Shown: positions 7,508 to 16,285 of the stretch, piece after piece
Position numbering within the stretch: the first letter of the stretch is position 1
Layout of the letters: the number at the start of each line of letters is the position of its first letter
DNA from: Sphingomonas suaedae
GTDB lineage: Bacteria > Pseudomonadota > Alphaproteobacteria > Sphingomonadales > Sphingomonadaceae
DNA length: 64,000 bases
Assembly: GCF_007833215.1 (NCBI RefSeq)
Contig: NZ_CP042239.1
Coordinates: forward strand, 930,001-994,000
Direction of reading: 5' to 3'
Notes under the pieces: model-generated
What the model saw: only the letters and a program-made list of their open reading frames with translations
The model's database searches: none
Told to the model about the DNA's origin: nothing
Program-made: the position numbers and the translations under genes

Positions 7508-8779
7508 ATGACGAAGTTAAGCGGCGGCGATTCGAAAAGCACGCTCTACTGCTCGTTCTGCGGCAAGTCGCAGCACGAGGTGCGCAAGCTGATCGCCGGC
7601 CCCACCGTGTTCATCTGTGACGAGTGCGTCGAACTCTGCAACGATATCATTCGTGAGGAGACCAAGTCGGCACTTGTCAGCAAGAAGGATGGCGGTGTTC
7701 CGACGCCGCAGGAAATCTGCGACGTGCTCGACGATTATGTCATCGGCCAGAAGCGCGCGAAGCGCGTTCTGTCGGTCGCGGTGCACAACCATTACAAGCG
7801 GCTGAACCATGGCGCGAAGGGTGCGGACGTCGAGCTTTCCAAGTCGAACATCCTGCTCGTCGGGCCGACCGGCTGCGGCAAGACGCTGCTTGCGCAGACG
7901 CTGGCGCGTATCCTCGACGTGCCGTTCACCATGGCGGATGCGACGACGCTGACCGAAGCCGGCTATGTCGGTGAGGATGTCGAGAACATCATCCTCAAGC
8001 TGCTCCAGGCGTCGGATTACAATGTCGAGCGGGCGCAGCGCGGGATCGTCTATATCGACGAGATCGACAAGATCAGCCGCAAGGCGGAGAACCCCTCGAT
8101 CACCCGCGACGTGAGTGGCGAGGGCGTTCAGCAGGCGCTGCTCAAGCTGATGGAAGGCACGACCGCCTCGGTTCCGCCGCAGGGCGGGCGCAAGCATCCG
8201 CAGCAGGAATTTCTGCAGGTCGACACGACGAACATCTTGTTCATCTGCGGCGGCGCGTTCAGCGGTCTCGAGAAGATCATCGGGGACCGCCTGCAGGGCA
8301 AGTCGATCGGCTTCGGCGCTTATGTCGCCGCGCCGGAAGAACGCCGGACCGGTGAGACGCTGCGCCAGACCGAGCCGGAGGATCTGCTCAAGTTCGGCCT
8401 GATCCCCGAATTCGTCGGCCGCCTGCCGGTGGTCGCGACGCTCGAGGATCTGGATATCGAGGCGCTGGTCAAGATCCTGACCGAGCCGAAGAACGCGCTG
8501 GTCAAACAGTATCAGAAGCTGTTCGAGATGGAGAACGTCAAGCTCAGCTTCACCGAAGACGCGCTGGTGGCGGTCGCCAAGAAGGCGATCGAGCGCAAGA
8601 CCGGTGCGCGCGGACTTCGCTCGATCCTCGAGGGCATATTGCTCGACACGATGTTCGACCTGCCCAGCATGGACGGGGTGGACGAAGTGATGATCGACAA
8701 GGACGTGGTTCTGGGCACCAAGGACCCGGTGCGCGTCTATGCCGAGAAGAAGAAGGCAGGGACGGGCGACGCCGCCTGA
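7508..8779 (+). CDS. clpX: ClpX, ATP-dependent unfoldase of the ClpXP protease
   Basis: ClpX recognises and unfolds substrates and threads them into ClpP. Its 423 residues contain the N-terminal zinc-binding domain (Cys15, Cys18, Cys37, Cys40), Walker A GPTGCGKT at 119-126, the pore loop GYVG near 152 and Walker B VYIDEID at 181-187. The start at 7508 has an AAAGGAAG ribosome site 5 bases upstream. The 110-base gap after clpP contains two small inverted repeats (CCGGGGATTCTGTCCCGG and GCCGTG/CACGGC), so clpX may have its own promoter or a processing site. Confidence 0.98.
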   Translation: MTKLSGGDSKSTLYCSFCGKSQHEVRKLIAGPTVFICDECVELCNDIIREETKSALVSKKDGGVPTPQEICDVLDDYVIGQKRAKRVLSVAVHNHYKRLNHGAKGADVELSKSNILLVGPTGCGKTLLAQTLARILDVPFTMADATTLTEAGYVGEDVENIILKLLQASDYNVERAQRGIVYIDEIDKISRKAENPSITRDVSGEGVQQALLKLMEGTTASVPPQGGRKHPQQEFLQVDTTNILFICGGAFSGLEKIIGDRLQGKSIGFGAYVAAPEERRTGETLRQTEPEDLLKFGLIPEFVGRLPVVATLEDLDIEALVKILTEPKNALVKQYQKLFEMENVKLSFTEDALVAVAKKAIERKTGARGLRSILEGILLDTMFDLPSMDGVDEVMIDKDVVLGTKDPVRVYAEKKKAGTGDAA

Positions 8780-8803
8780 CGCGGATCGCAGTCTGAGTCG
8801 TCG

Positions 8804-8835
8804 AACGGGCGCCGGGTCGAACCGGCGCCCGTTTT
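8804..8835. terminator. Rho-independent terminator after clpX
   Basis: A perfect 12-bp stem AACGGGCGCCGG / CCGGCGCCCGTT with a 6-base loop is followed by a short T run. It lies between the convergent ends of clpX and the CBM-like gene, so it may serve both. Confidence 0.85.
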
Positions 8836-8839
8836 GCGT

Positions 8840-9388
8840 TCAGGCGCTTTTCAGGACGAACACCGGCCCCAGGTCGATCGTGTGCGCCGCACCGCCCAGA
8901 GTCAGGGCGACATTGGCGGTTCCGGCGGCATGGCCGCTCGCAGCGATGCCCTTGATATGCACCAGCGTCCAGTCGCCGGTCAGTTCGACCGACCCGCTGA
9001 CGATTGCGGCATAGGGTGGCGATGCCTGCTGGATCGCCCCTGCGATCGTCGTGCGCCCGTCGGCGCCGCCATCGGCGAGCCGTGCCCAGAATGCCAGGAC
9101 AAGACGATCGCCCTTGGCAATCGCTCCCTTGATCGGGGACGAGGCGCCGATGTCCCACGGATTGGCGGGTTTGGCCGTGATCGCCACGCGCATCGCGCCG
9201 CCTCCCTGCACCGCCGGGTCCTTGCGGCCCTTGTGCGTCTGGCCGGGGCCATAGACGGTCCAGTTGGCGCTCGGTTCGTTCAGGATGGTCGGCTCGCTCG
9301 CCGCCTGGCCGGACATGGCGACGGTCACCGTGCCGCACAGGGCAGGCGTCGCAACCGCCGTGAGTATCGCTGCAATTGCACTTCGCAT
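8840..9388 (-). CDS. Secreted carbohydrate-binding-like protein
   Basis: A signal peptide (MRSAIAAILTAVATPALCG) precedes a mature part of about 160 residues that looks like one beta-sandwich. The arrangement of short strands (WTVYGPGQTHKGRKDP, LVLAFWARLADGG, WTLVHIKGIAASG) resembles CBM4/9/22-type carbohydrate-binding modules. The start at 9388 has AGGGGA 7 bases upstream. The gene is divergent from a GH16 glucanase gene, across 84 bases, which supports a role in polysaccharide binding. I cannot name a ligand. Confidence 0.6.
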   Translation of the reverse strand: MRSAIAAILTAVATPALCGTVTVAMSGQAASEPTILNEPSANWTVYGPGQTHKGRKDPAVQGGGAMRVAITAKPANPWDIGASSPIKGAIAKGDRLVLAFWARLADGGADGRTTIAGAIQQASPPYAAIVSGSVELTGDWTLVHIKGIAASGHAAGTANVALTLGGAAHTIDLGPVFVLKSA

Positions 9389-9472
9389 GGCAATCCCCTG
9401 CGATAACTGAGATTGCATCATTCATTATAACAACTACAAGATCAATATAGAACCAATCAGAGGGGGTCGGTT
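9389..9472. promoter_or_regulatory. AT-rich divergent promoter region between CBM-like and GH16 genes
   Basis: The 84 bases between the two start codons are strikingly AT-rich against the surrounding DNA, most of all 9415-9462 (for example TTCATTATAACAAC). Both genes begin here in opposite directions, so shared promoter and operator sites are expected. No clear palindrome could be fixed by eye. Confidence 0.45.
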
Positions 9473-10279
9473 ATGCCTTCGAACCGGAGAAAATGGTCCT
9501 TGCTGGTCGCGGCGGCGCTGATGCTCGGCGGCCAGTCGGAGCCGACCGAACCAGTATATGCGCTGGTCTGGTCAGACGAGTTCGATCGCGACGGCCTGCC
9601 CGATCCCGCAAAATGGAGCTGGGACACTCACGCCAACAAGACCGGCTGGTATAATGACGAGCTGCAATATTACGCCGCCGACCGGCCCGAAAATGCGCGG
9701 GTCGAGAATGGCCGCCTCATCATCACCGCGCGCCGCGAGACGCTGTCCGACCGGCCCGACCATGGCGGCCAGCGCTACACCTCCGCGCGCCTGATCACCA
9801 AGGGTAAGGGAGAATGGACCTATGGGATGATCGAGGTTCGGGCGAAGCTGCCCTGCGGCAAGGGCAGCTGGCCTGCAATCTGGATGCTGGGGGCGACCGC
9901 GAACTGGCCCGATGGGGGCGAGATTGACATCATGGAGCATGTCGGCAAGACGCCGGGAGACATATTCGGGACGATCCACAACCGCGCGACCGCAGGCACC
10001 TATGGCGACGGTGGCAGGATCCGAGTCGACGACGCCTGTTCCGCCTTTCACGACTATCAGATCGTCTGGACCCCCGACGCGATCAGCTTCGCGGTCGATG
10101 GCAAGCCCTATCACCGCTATCGCAACGCGGGCACCGGGGCGTCGCAATGGCCGTTCGACAAGCCGCAATATCTGCTGCTCAACCTCGCCATCGGCGGCGC
10201 GATGGGCGGGGAGGTCGATGATGCGATCTTCCCGATCCGGTTCGAGATCGATCATGTCCGCGTCTATCAACGCAAGTGA
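9473..10279 (+). CDS. Family 16 glycoside hydrolase (beta-1,3/1,4-glucanase or laminarinase type), secreted
   Basis: The enzyme should hydrolyse beta-glucans outside the cytoplasm. The GH16 active site GEIDIMEH lies at residues 149-156, with Glu150 as nucleophile and Glu155 as acid/base. The flanking LVWSDEF, NDELQYY and WPAIWML segments are all family signatures. A short signal peptide (residues 1-20) lacks a clear lipobox. AGAGGGGG lies just upstream of the ATG. The length of 268 residues equals a single catalytic domain. A divergent carbohydrate-binding-like gene suggests a joint role in using an external beta-glucan. Confidence 0.9.
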   Translation: MPSNRRKWSLLVAAALMLGGQSEPTEPVYALVWSDEFDRDGLPDPAKWSWDTHANKTGWYNDELQYYAADRPENARVENGRLIITARRETLSDRPDHGGQRYTSARLITKGKGEWTYGMIEVRAKLPCGKGSWPAIWMLGATANWPDGGEIDIMEHVGKTPGDIFGTIHNRATAGTYGDGGRIRVDDACSAFHDYQIVWTPDAISFAVDGKPYHRYRNAGTGASQWPFDKPQYLLLNLAIGGAMGGEVDDAIFPIRFEIDHVRVYQRK

Positions 10280-10382
10280 CGGAACGCCGCGCTTGTCCAC
10301 AGGCTTAACCATGAAGTGCCGCAATTGATTAACCCGAATGACCGGACTGTCCCCCGCGCGACGTTAGGGCGAGGGCAATCGG

Positions 10383-11234
10383 GTGCGGTTCTATCAGGCG
10401 ACACGGTTCCTGTTTCCCGGCAGCCTGAGACTGCGGATGCTCGCGCTATGTTCCGTTGGGACCCATATCCCACTACTCGCCCTTGCCGGATGGCAGCTCG
10501 CGACCGGGCGGGCGGACTGGCCGAGCCTCGGCCTGGTGATCGGCGCGACCCTGGTCGGCACGCTGTTCACGCTTCTATGTATCGATGCGCTGCTGGCGCC
10601 GGTCCGTATCGCCACACGGGCGGTCGCGGCGCTCGAACGCGAACAGACTGCCGCGCTGACGGCGGTGCGCGACGGTGATCTGCTGGCCGAGCTGGTGGTC
10701 GGGGTGAACCGCGCGACCGAGGCAACCAAGGTCCGGATCGCGACGCTGGACGATGCCGCGCATCGCGACCCGCTCACCGGTCTGCTCAATCGGCGCGGCT
10801 TCCTGACCCGAACCGAGGCGGCTCGGGACGGCACGGTCGCACTCATCGATCTCGACCGTTTCAAGGCGGTGAATGACCAATTCGGCCATGATGCGGGCGA
10901 TGCGATTCTACAGGATTTCGCAGCCTATCTGGCGCGCGGCGTGCGGCGATCGGACTGCGTCGCCCGCTGGGGCGGGGAGGAGTTCGCCGTCTTCTTCCCC
11001 GAGACGGAGGAGGGGGAGGCTGCGGGAATCCTCCATCGCATCGTCCGGCGTATGGGCGCGGGATTGATCGATCGGCCCGATGGAAGCCCCGTGACCTGTT
11101 CGGGGGGCGTGGTCGCTCTGGACGGGGAGACGATCGGACAGGCGATGACCCGTGCCGATGCGGCGCTCTATGCAGCGAAACGCGCGGGACGCAACCAGCT
11201 GCGCGTCAGCGACGCACATATCCGGCTGGACTAA
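10383..11234 (+). CDS. Membrane-bound diguanylate cyclase (GGDEF)
   Basis: This enzyme makes cyclic di-GMP from two GTP. Two N-terminal membrane helices (about residues 18-40 and 48-70) are followed by a short helical linker and a GGDEF domain. RDPLTGLLNRRGF begins it at 128, and the active-site signature GGEEF is at 197-201. The inhibitory-site RxxD motif (Arg188 to Asp191) is present, so product inhibition is expected. The start is GTG. The sensory part is very small, so the signal may be membrane related. No phosphodiesterase domain is attached. Confidence 0.9.
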   Translation: MRFYQATRFLFPGSLRLRMLALCSVGTHIPLLALAGWQLATGRADWPSLGLVIGATLVGTLFTLLCIDALLAPVRIATRAVAALEREQTAALTAVRDGDLLAELVVGVNRATEATKVRIATLDDAAHRDPLTGLLNRRGFLTRTEAARDGTVALIDLDRFKAVNDQFGHDAGDAILQDFAAYLARGVRRSDCVARWGGEEFAVFFPETEEGEAAGILHRIVRRMGAGLIDRPDGSPVTCSGGVVALDGETIGQAMTRADAALYAAKRAGRNQLRVSDAHIRLD

Positions 11235-11237
11235 CCC

Positions 11238-12986
11238 TCAACGCCGCTGCATCGCCTCGATCGCGCTACTCCGCCGCAGGATGCGCGCCATGGGGTCGAC
11301 CACGACATGGGCGCTTGCGGGGACCCGGACCGTTTCGCGGCCCCCCGCCATCGCCAGCCGCCGCACCTGTCCATCGATCTGCACATCGACCGGCAGCGGG
11401 AAGGGGGCCTGACGCGCCGTCTTCCACGCCAGCGTCAGCCGGTCGCCCGTGCGCGTCTCAACCAGTTCGGGCAGTGCCGCCTCGCGGAGATAGATGTCGA
11501 AAAACCAGCCAAGATCGCGCCCGGCAGCCGCGTTCATCAGCGTCTCGAACTCGGCGGTCGAGGTGAAGCGGGGGACGAAATTGCCGGGTTTCGGATCGGG
11601 GCGGCCATAGACCAGCCGCCGCGTCGCATCGAAAAACGGTTTGTCGCCGATCAGATAGCGCAGCGTGTGGAGAACCCACGCGCCCTTGTAATAGATATCC
11701 TGCCCCGGCCCGCCCTTTTCGGACTGATAGACCTCGTCCGAAGCCTTGACCCTGCCAGACACCAGCGGCTGGCGATTGAGAATGTAACGGCGCTGCGTCG
11801 CCATCATCGCGGCATAACGGGCCTCGCCCTCACGCCATTGGCCGTAGAGCGGCTGCATATATTGGCCATAGCCCTCGTGCAGCCAGAAATCGTCCCAGTT
11901 CGCGGCCGTCATCTGGTTGCCGAACCATTCATGCGCCAGTTCGTGCTGGAAGAGCCAGTCGAAACCGGTTTCGTCCTTGCGATAGTCATTGCCATAGGCG
12001 TTGACCGTCTGGTGCTCCATGCCGAGATGCGGCGTTTCGACCACGCCGAGTTTCTCGTCGGCGAAGGGGTAGGGGCCGATCATGGTCTCGAAAAAGTCGA
12101 GCGTCGGCGCGAATTCGGCGAACAGCCCGGCCGCCTGCCGGTCCTTGCCCGCCAGATGCCAGAGATGCAGGGGGATCTTGTTGCCGAACCTGCTGGCATA
12201 ACGCCCCTTGATTTCGCGATACGGGCCGATGTTGATCGCGATCAGATAGGGGTTGATGTTCCTTGCCTCCCAGGTCCAGCGCGCGCCGCCATCGGGCAGC
12301 GGCCGAACCGACATCAATCGGCCATTGGCGATGGCGGGTTCTCCGCCCGGCGTCGTGATCGCGAGGCGGATCGCCTTCACCTCGCCGGCAGGGAAATCGA
12401 GGCAGGGCCAGAACAGGTCGCAGCCATAGCCCTGCGCCGTGGTCGCGACCCAGGGCTTGCCCTGCCAGCTCGACCAGACGATGCCGTCATCCCAGGGCGC
12501 GTTCACCGCTTCATGCGGACGCCCGCCATAGTCGATCCGCGCGATGACCTTGCCGCCCGCAGGGACAGGGCGAGGCAGGTCGATCGCCAGCCGCCCCTCC
12601 GGATTGCGCCAGCTTCCCGGCGCCAGCGCCACGCCGTCGATGCGGACCCCCGAAACCGCAAGGTTGGTATCGAGATCGATCAGCAGGCGGGTCTGGCGGA
12701 TGCTGGTGCTGAGCGTTAGCTGCGCGGTGCCGGACAACAGCTTGCGCGCCGGATCGACCGTCAGGTCGAGATCGACATGCTCCAGCCGCAACGCCGCGCG
12801 TTCCGGCTCCACCGGCCCGCCCGACAGGGCGGTGAGGGGGGTAATCGGCGGCTCGCCCCGTTGGGCGGACGCGGTGCCGCAGCACCCCAGCAGTGCGATC
12901 GCGGTGAAGACTGCATTGATGCGCTGCCCCCGCTCCCCATATAGATGAGCGACTCTGCCCCATGTGGGCAGCACCGGAGTATCCAT
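11238..12986 (-). CDS. M1-family zinc aminopeptidase, exported
   Basis: The protein is a gluzincin peptidase of the M1 (aminopeptidase N / leukotriene A4 hydrolase) family. HELAH at 348-352 with a downstream LHEGYGQY supplies the zinc ligands. The GMEH motif replaces the usual GxMEN exopeptidase motif in part, so specificity is uncertain. A signal-peptide-like stretch ([17 protein letters not shown]) suggests export. The start is unclear: the ATG at 12986 shares its bases with the lon start codon, and a GTG at 12974 is the only other good option. Both overlap the control region of lon. Confidence 0.85.
   Translation of the reverse strand: MDTPVLPTWGRVAHLYGERGQRINAVFTAIALLGCCGTASAQRGEPPITPLTALSGGPVEPERAALRLEHVDLDLTVDPARKLLSGTAQLTLSTSIRQTRLLIDLDTNLAVSGVRIDGVALAPGSWRNPEGRLAIDLPRPVPAGGKVIARIDYGGRPHEAVNAPWDDGIVWSSWQGKPWVATTAQGYGCDLFWPCLDFPAGEVKAIRLAITTPGGEPAIANGRLMSVRPLPDGGARWTWEARNINPYLIAINIGPYREIKGRYASRFGNKIPLHLWHLAGKDRQAAGLFAEFAPTLDFFETMIGPYPFADEKLGVVETPHLGMEHQTVNAYGNDYRKDETGFDWLFQHELAHEWFGNQMTAANWDDFWLHEGYGQYMQPLYGQWREGEARYAAMMATQRRYILNRQPLVSGRVKASDEVYQSEKGGPGQDIYYKGAWVLHTLRYLIGDKPFFDATRRLVYGRPDPKPGNFVPRFTSTAEFETLMNAAAGRDLGWFFDIYLREAALPELVETRTGDRLTLAWKTARQAPFPLPVDVQIDGQVRRLAMAGGRETVRVPASAHVVVDPMARILRRSSAIEAMQRR
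12916..12942 (+). promoter_or_regulatory. Candidate sigma-32 heat-shock promoter of lon
   Basis: TTGATG at 12916-12921, a 13-base spacer and CCCCATAT at 12935-12942 match the layout of heat-shock promoters (CTTGAA, 13 to 15 bases, CCCCATNTA). The -10 element lies 42 bases before the lon start. The site lies inside the signal-peptide codons of the divergent peptidase gene. Confidence 0.55.
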
Positions 12987-15384
12987 GAAGCCTACCTATC
13001 CCGTATTGCCGCTGCGCGACATCGTCGTGTTCCCGCACATGATCGTGCCGCTGTTCGTCGGCCGCGACAAGTCGGTCGCCGCACTCGAGGCCGCCATGGC
13101 TGACGACAAGGAGATTTTCCTGGTCGCCCAGCTCGATCCCGCCAATGACGATCCCGGCCGTGAAGATCTGTATGACACCGGCGTTTCTGCCGAGGTGATG
13201 CAGTTGCTCAAGCTCCCCGACGGCACCGTGCGCGTGCTCGTCGCGGGCAAGGAGCGCGGCAAGCTGGAGGCGATGGACGAAAGCGGCTCCTTCCTCACCG
13301 CCACCGTGTCGCCGGTGGAGGAGAAGGAAACCGAGGGTGCGGAGATCCAGGCACTGATGCGATCGGTGATCGATCAGTTCGAAAATTATGCCAAGCTCAA
13401 CCGAAAGCTGCCCGCCGAGACTGCGGTGCAGCTGGGCGAGATCGAGGAAGCATCGCGTCTCGCCGACGCGGTGGCGGGCAATATCGCGGTCAAGGTCGCG
13501 GACAAGCAGAGCCTGCTGGTCGAGACCGATCCGCAGAAGCGCCTCGAAATGGTGTTCGCCTTCATGGAAGGCGAACTGGGCGTGTTGCAGGTCGAGAAGA
13601 AGATCCGCTCGCGCGTGAAGCGCCAGATGGAGAAGACCCAGCGCGAATATTATCTGAACGAGCAATTGAAGGCGATCCAGCGCGAGCTGGGCAATGAGGG
13701 CGAGGAAGGCGAGGGCGACGAGATCGCCGAGCTGACCCAGAAGATCGCCACGCTCAAGCTGTCGAAAGAGGCGCGGACGAAGGCGCAGGCGGAGCTCAAG
13801 AAGCTCAAGACCATGGCGCCGATGAGCGCCGAGGCGACCGTCGTGCGCAACTATCTCGACGTGCTGCTGGGCCTGCCCTGGGGCAAGAAGTCGAAGCTCA
13901 AAAAGGACCTGGTCGAAGCCGAGGCGGTGCTCGATGCCGATCACTATGGCCTGGAAAAGGTCAAGGACCGGATCATCGAATATCTCGCGGTGCAGGCGCG
14001 GACCAACAAACTCAAGGGACCGATCCTTTGCCTTGTGGGTCCTCCCGGCGTCGGCAAGACGTCACTGGGCAAGTCGATCGCCAAGGCCACGGGACGCGAG
14101 TTCATCCGCCAGTCGCTGGGCGGCGTGCGCGACGAGGCCGAGATTCGCGGCCACCGTCGCACCTATATCGGTTCGCTGCCGGGCAAGATCGTCACCAATC
14201 TCAAAAAGGCGGGGACCAGCAACCCGCTGTTCCTGCTCGATGAGATCGACAAGCTCGGCCAGGACTTCCGTGGCGATCCCGCATCGGCACTGCTCGAGGT
14301 GCTCGACCCCGAACAGAACAGCAAGTTCAACGACCATTATCTGGAGATCGACGTCGATCTTTCGGACATCATGTTCGTGACGACCGCCAACTCATTGAAT
14401 TTGCCTCAGCCTTTGCTCGACCGCATGGAGATCATCCGGCTGGAAGGCTATACCGAGGACGAGAAGGTCGAGATCGCCAAGGGTCACCTCCTCGCCAAGC
14501 AGGTCGACGCGCACGGCCTGAAGGACGGCGAGTTCGAGCTGACCGAGGACGGCCTGCGCGACCTCATCCGTTATTACACGCGGGAGGCGGGCGTCCGCAC
14601 GCTGGAGCGCGAGATCGCCAAGCTGGCGCGCAAGGCGCTGCGCCGCATCCTGGAAGGAAAGGCGGAGAGCGTCGTCGTGACGCCGGAAAATCTCCACGAG
14701 TTCGCGGGGGTGCGAAAGTACCGCTTCGGCATTGGCGAGGAGGAGCATCAGATCGGCGCCGTCACCGGCCTCGCCTGGACCGAAGTCGGCGGCGAGCTGC
14801 TGACCATCGAAAGCGTGACCGTGCCCGGCAAGGGCGCGATCAAGACGACCGGCAAGCTGGGCGATGTGATGAAGGAGAGCGTCGACGCGGCGTTCAGCTT
14901 CATCCGCGCGCGCAGCCCGAGCTATGGGATCAAGCCGAGCATCTTCGCGCGCAAGGATATCCACGTCCATCTGCCCGAAGGCGCGGTGCCCAAGGACGGG
15001 CCGTCGGCGGGCATCGGCCTCGTCACGGCGATCGTCTCGACGCTCACCGGGGTGCCGGTGCGCAAGGACATCGCGATGACCGGCGAGGTCACGCTGCGCG
15101 GGCGCGTGCTGCCGATCGGCGGCCTCAAGGAAAAGCTGCTTGCGGCTCTGCGCGGGGGCATCAAAATGGTGCTGATCCCGCAGGAGAATGAAAAGGACCT
15201 CGCCGAGATCCCGGCGAATATCCGCGAGGGGCTGGAGATCGTCCCGGTCGCGCATGTCGACGAGGTGCTGAAGCTGGCGCTGACCGCTCCGCTAACCGCG
15301 ATCGACTGGACCGATGCGGATGAGCTTGCGGCCCAGCCGCCTGCCGTCGCGGGTGGAACGGGGGCCGATCCGCTCCGCCATTGA
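12985..15384 (+). CDS. lon: Lon, ATP-dependent serine protease
   Basis: Lon degrades misfolded and regulatory proteins in the cytoplasm. The 799 residues contain the N-terminal LAN domain ([13 protein letters not shown]), a coiled-coil linker, the AAA+ module with Walker A GPPGVGKT near 352, and the C-terminal protease domain with the Ser674 (DGPSAG) and Lys717 (GLKEKLL) dyad. The ATG at 12985 gives the standard N-terminus. The HU gene follows 160 bases downstream, as in many proteobacteria. Confidence 0.98.
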   Translation: MKPTYPVLPLRDIVVFPHMIVPLFVGRDKSVAALEAAMADDKEIFLVAQLDPANDDPGREDLYDTGVSAEVMQLLKLPDGTVRVLVAGKERGKLEAMDESGSFLTATVSPVEEKETEGAEIQALMRSVIDQFENYAKLNRKLPAETAVQLGEIEEASRLADAVAGNIAVKVADKQSLLVETDPQKRLEMVFAFMEGELGVLQVEKKIRSRVKRQMEKTQREYYLNEQLKAIQRELGNEGEEGEGDEIAELTQKIATLKLSKEARTKAQAELKKLKTMAPMSAEATVVRNYLDVLLGLPWGKKSKLKKDLVEAEAVLDADHYGLEKVKDRIIEYLAVQARTNKLKGPILCLVGPPGVGKTSLGKSIAKATGREFIRQSLGGVRDEAEIRGHRRTYIGSLPGKIVTNLKKAGTSNPLFLLDEIDKLGQDFRGDPASALLEVLDPEQNSKFNDHYLEIDVDLSDIMFVTTANSLNLPQPLLDRMEIIRLEGYTEDEKVEIAKGHLLAKQVDAHGLKDGEFELTEDGLRDLIRYYTREAGVRTLEREIAKLARKALRRILEGKAESVVVTPENLHEFAGVRKYRFGIGEEEHQIGAVTGLAWTEVGGELLTIESVTVPGKGAIKTTGKLGDVMKESVDAAFSFIRARSPSYGIKPSIFARKDIHVHLPEGAVPKDGPSAGIGLVTAIVSTLTGVPVRKDIAMTGEVTLRGRVLPIGGLKEKLLAALRGGIKMVLIPQENEKDLAEIPANIREGLEIVPVAHVDEVLKLALTAPLTAIDWTDADELAAQPPAVAGGTGADPLRH

Positions 15385-15403
15385 CGGTTGACGCGGCGTA
15401 AAC

Positions 15404-15425
15404 GGCGAATCTGATCGGATTCGCC
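15404..15425. terminator. Small hairpin behind lon
   Basis: GGCGAATC and GATTCGCC form an 8-bp stem 20 bases after the lon stop codon. No T run follows, so it may be a weak or factor-aided terminator, or a 3' end stabiliser. Confidence 0.4.
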
Positions 15426-15544
15426 CAAATCTCACCGCTTTCCGCTTTACAGCGGGGCCGGGAGGCGTTTTGCTAATCAACCGGCATTTCGGTGCCGTGA
15501 TTCCATTATCTACGCCTACCAAAATAAGCAGGGGTTCAAAGGGC

Positions 15545-15817
15545 ATGAACAAGCAGGAACTGATCGCGACGGTCGCCGACACGGCAGGCCTGAGCAAGGG
15601 GGACGCGAGCAAGGCCGTGGAAGCGGTATTCGATGCGGTCACCACCTCGCTCAAAAAGGGCGACGAGGTCCGTCTGGTGGGCTTTGGCACCTTCTCGGTC
15701 TCGAAGCGCAAGGCGTCGACGGGCCGCAACCCGCGCACGGGCGAGCCGATGACGATCAAGGCGTCGTCGCAGCCCAAGTTCAAGGCCGGCAAGGGCCTGA
15801 AGGACGCGGTCAACTAA
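15545..15817 (+). CDS. hup: HU-family nucleoid-associated DNA-binding protein
   Basis: The 90 residues match HU beta along their whole length: the helical dimer part (MNKQELIATVADTAGLSK), GFGTFSV and the DNA-bending arm with GRNPRTGEP. HU coats and bends chromosomal DNA as a dimer. A longer frame starting at 15470 is open, but the HU N-terminus fixes the ATG at 15545. The gene follows lon and is closed by a terminator. Confidence 0.97.
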   Translation: MNKQELIATVADTAGLSKGDASKAVEAVFDAVTTSLKKGDEVRLVGFGTFSVSKRKASTGRNPRTGEPMTIKASSQPKFKAGKGLKDAVN

Positions 15818-15824
15818 ACGGAGC

Positions 15825-15858
15825 AGGACGGGGCTGGACAAGCCGGTTCCGTCCTTTT
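15825..15858 (+). terminator. Rho-independent terminator of HU gene
   Basis: The stem AGGACGG / CCGTCCT ends in TTTT, with an inner GGCT/AGCC helix. It begins 8 bases after the HU stop codon. Confidence 0.8.
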
Positions 15859-15941
15859 AGAGGCTCCGCTCCCCGGGCCACTCCGGGGAGTTCCGATCCG
15901 TCGGAACCGTCATCGGCGCGCCAAATGGTCGTCGGGACATC

Positions 15942-16016
15942 GGGCGCGTAGCTCAGTGGTAGAGCACTGTGTTCACACCGCAGGGGTCGCTGGTTCAATC
16001 CCAGCCGCGCCCACCA
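15942..16016 (+). tRNA. tRNA-Val (anticodon CAC)
   Basis: The acceptor stem GGGCGCG/CGCGCCC, the D arm GCTCAGTGGTAGAGC, the anticodon loop TTCACAC with CAC at 15974-15976, the T arm CTGGTTCAATCCCAG and an encoded CCA at the 3' end make a complete 75-base tRNA. Confidence 0.95.
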
Positions 16017-16021
16017 TTTCC

Positions 16022-16055
16022 AAAGACCCGCCGGACCCGCTTCGGCGGGTCTTTT
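16022..16055 (+). terminator. Rho-independent terminator of tRNA-Val
   Basis: AAAGACCCGCC pairs with GGCGGGTCTTTT, enclosing a small GC-rich loop and ending in a T run. It starts 6 bases behind the tRNA 3' end. Confidence 0.88.
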
Positions 16056-16107
16056 GCTGTGCGCGCTCGACCGGTTGCACAGACCCGCGAACCGCGTCGT
16101 AACGCGA

Positions 16108-16146
16108 TTGTCATCAACGTCACGAAAACGTCATTCGTACGTCATT
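16108..16146 (+). promoter_or_regulatory. Pho-box-like direct repeats upstream of the lipoprotein/TonB receptor pair
   Basis: Three heptamers CGTCACG (16118), CGTCATT (16129) and CGTCATT (16140) are exactly 11 bases apart, with 4-base spacers AAAA and CGTA. A fourth, TTGTCAT, begins at 16108, one base out of register. The 7+4 layout and the TGTCAT-like core match PhoB-binding Pho boxes. The row lies 140 bases before the lipoprotein start codon. Between it and the gene (16147-16285) nothing else could be identified except the ribosome site. Confidence 0.45.
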
Positions 16147-16285
16147 GAACTTTCTCCCAAATCCCATCCCTCCGTCATCGTCGCCCCGTAGCGCGGCCCC
16201 TGTGATCGGCAGGGGGAGCTTCCGAGTCGATCCGGGGCGCCCGCCCATCATCCTGCAAACCGGATCGAACCGGACGGAGATATTC

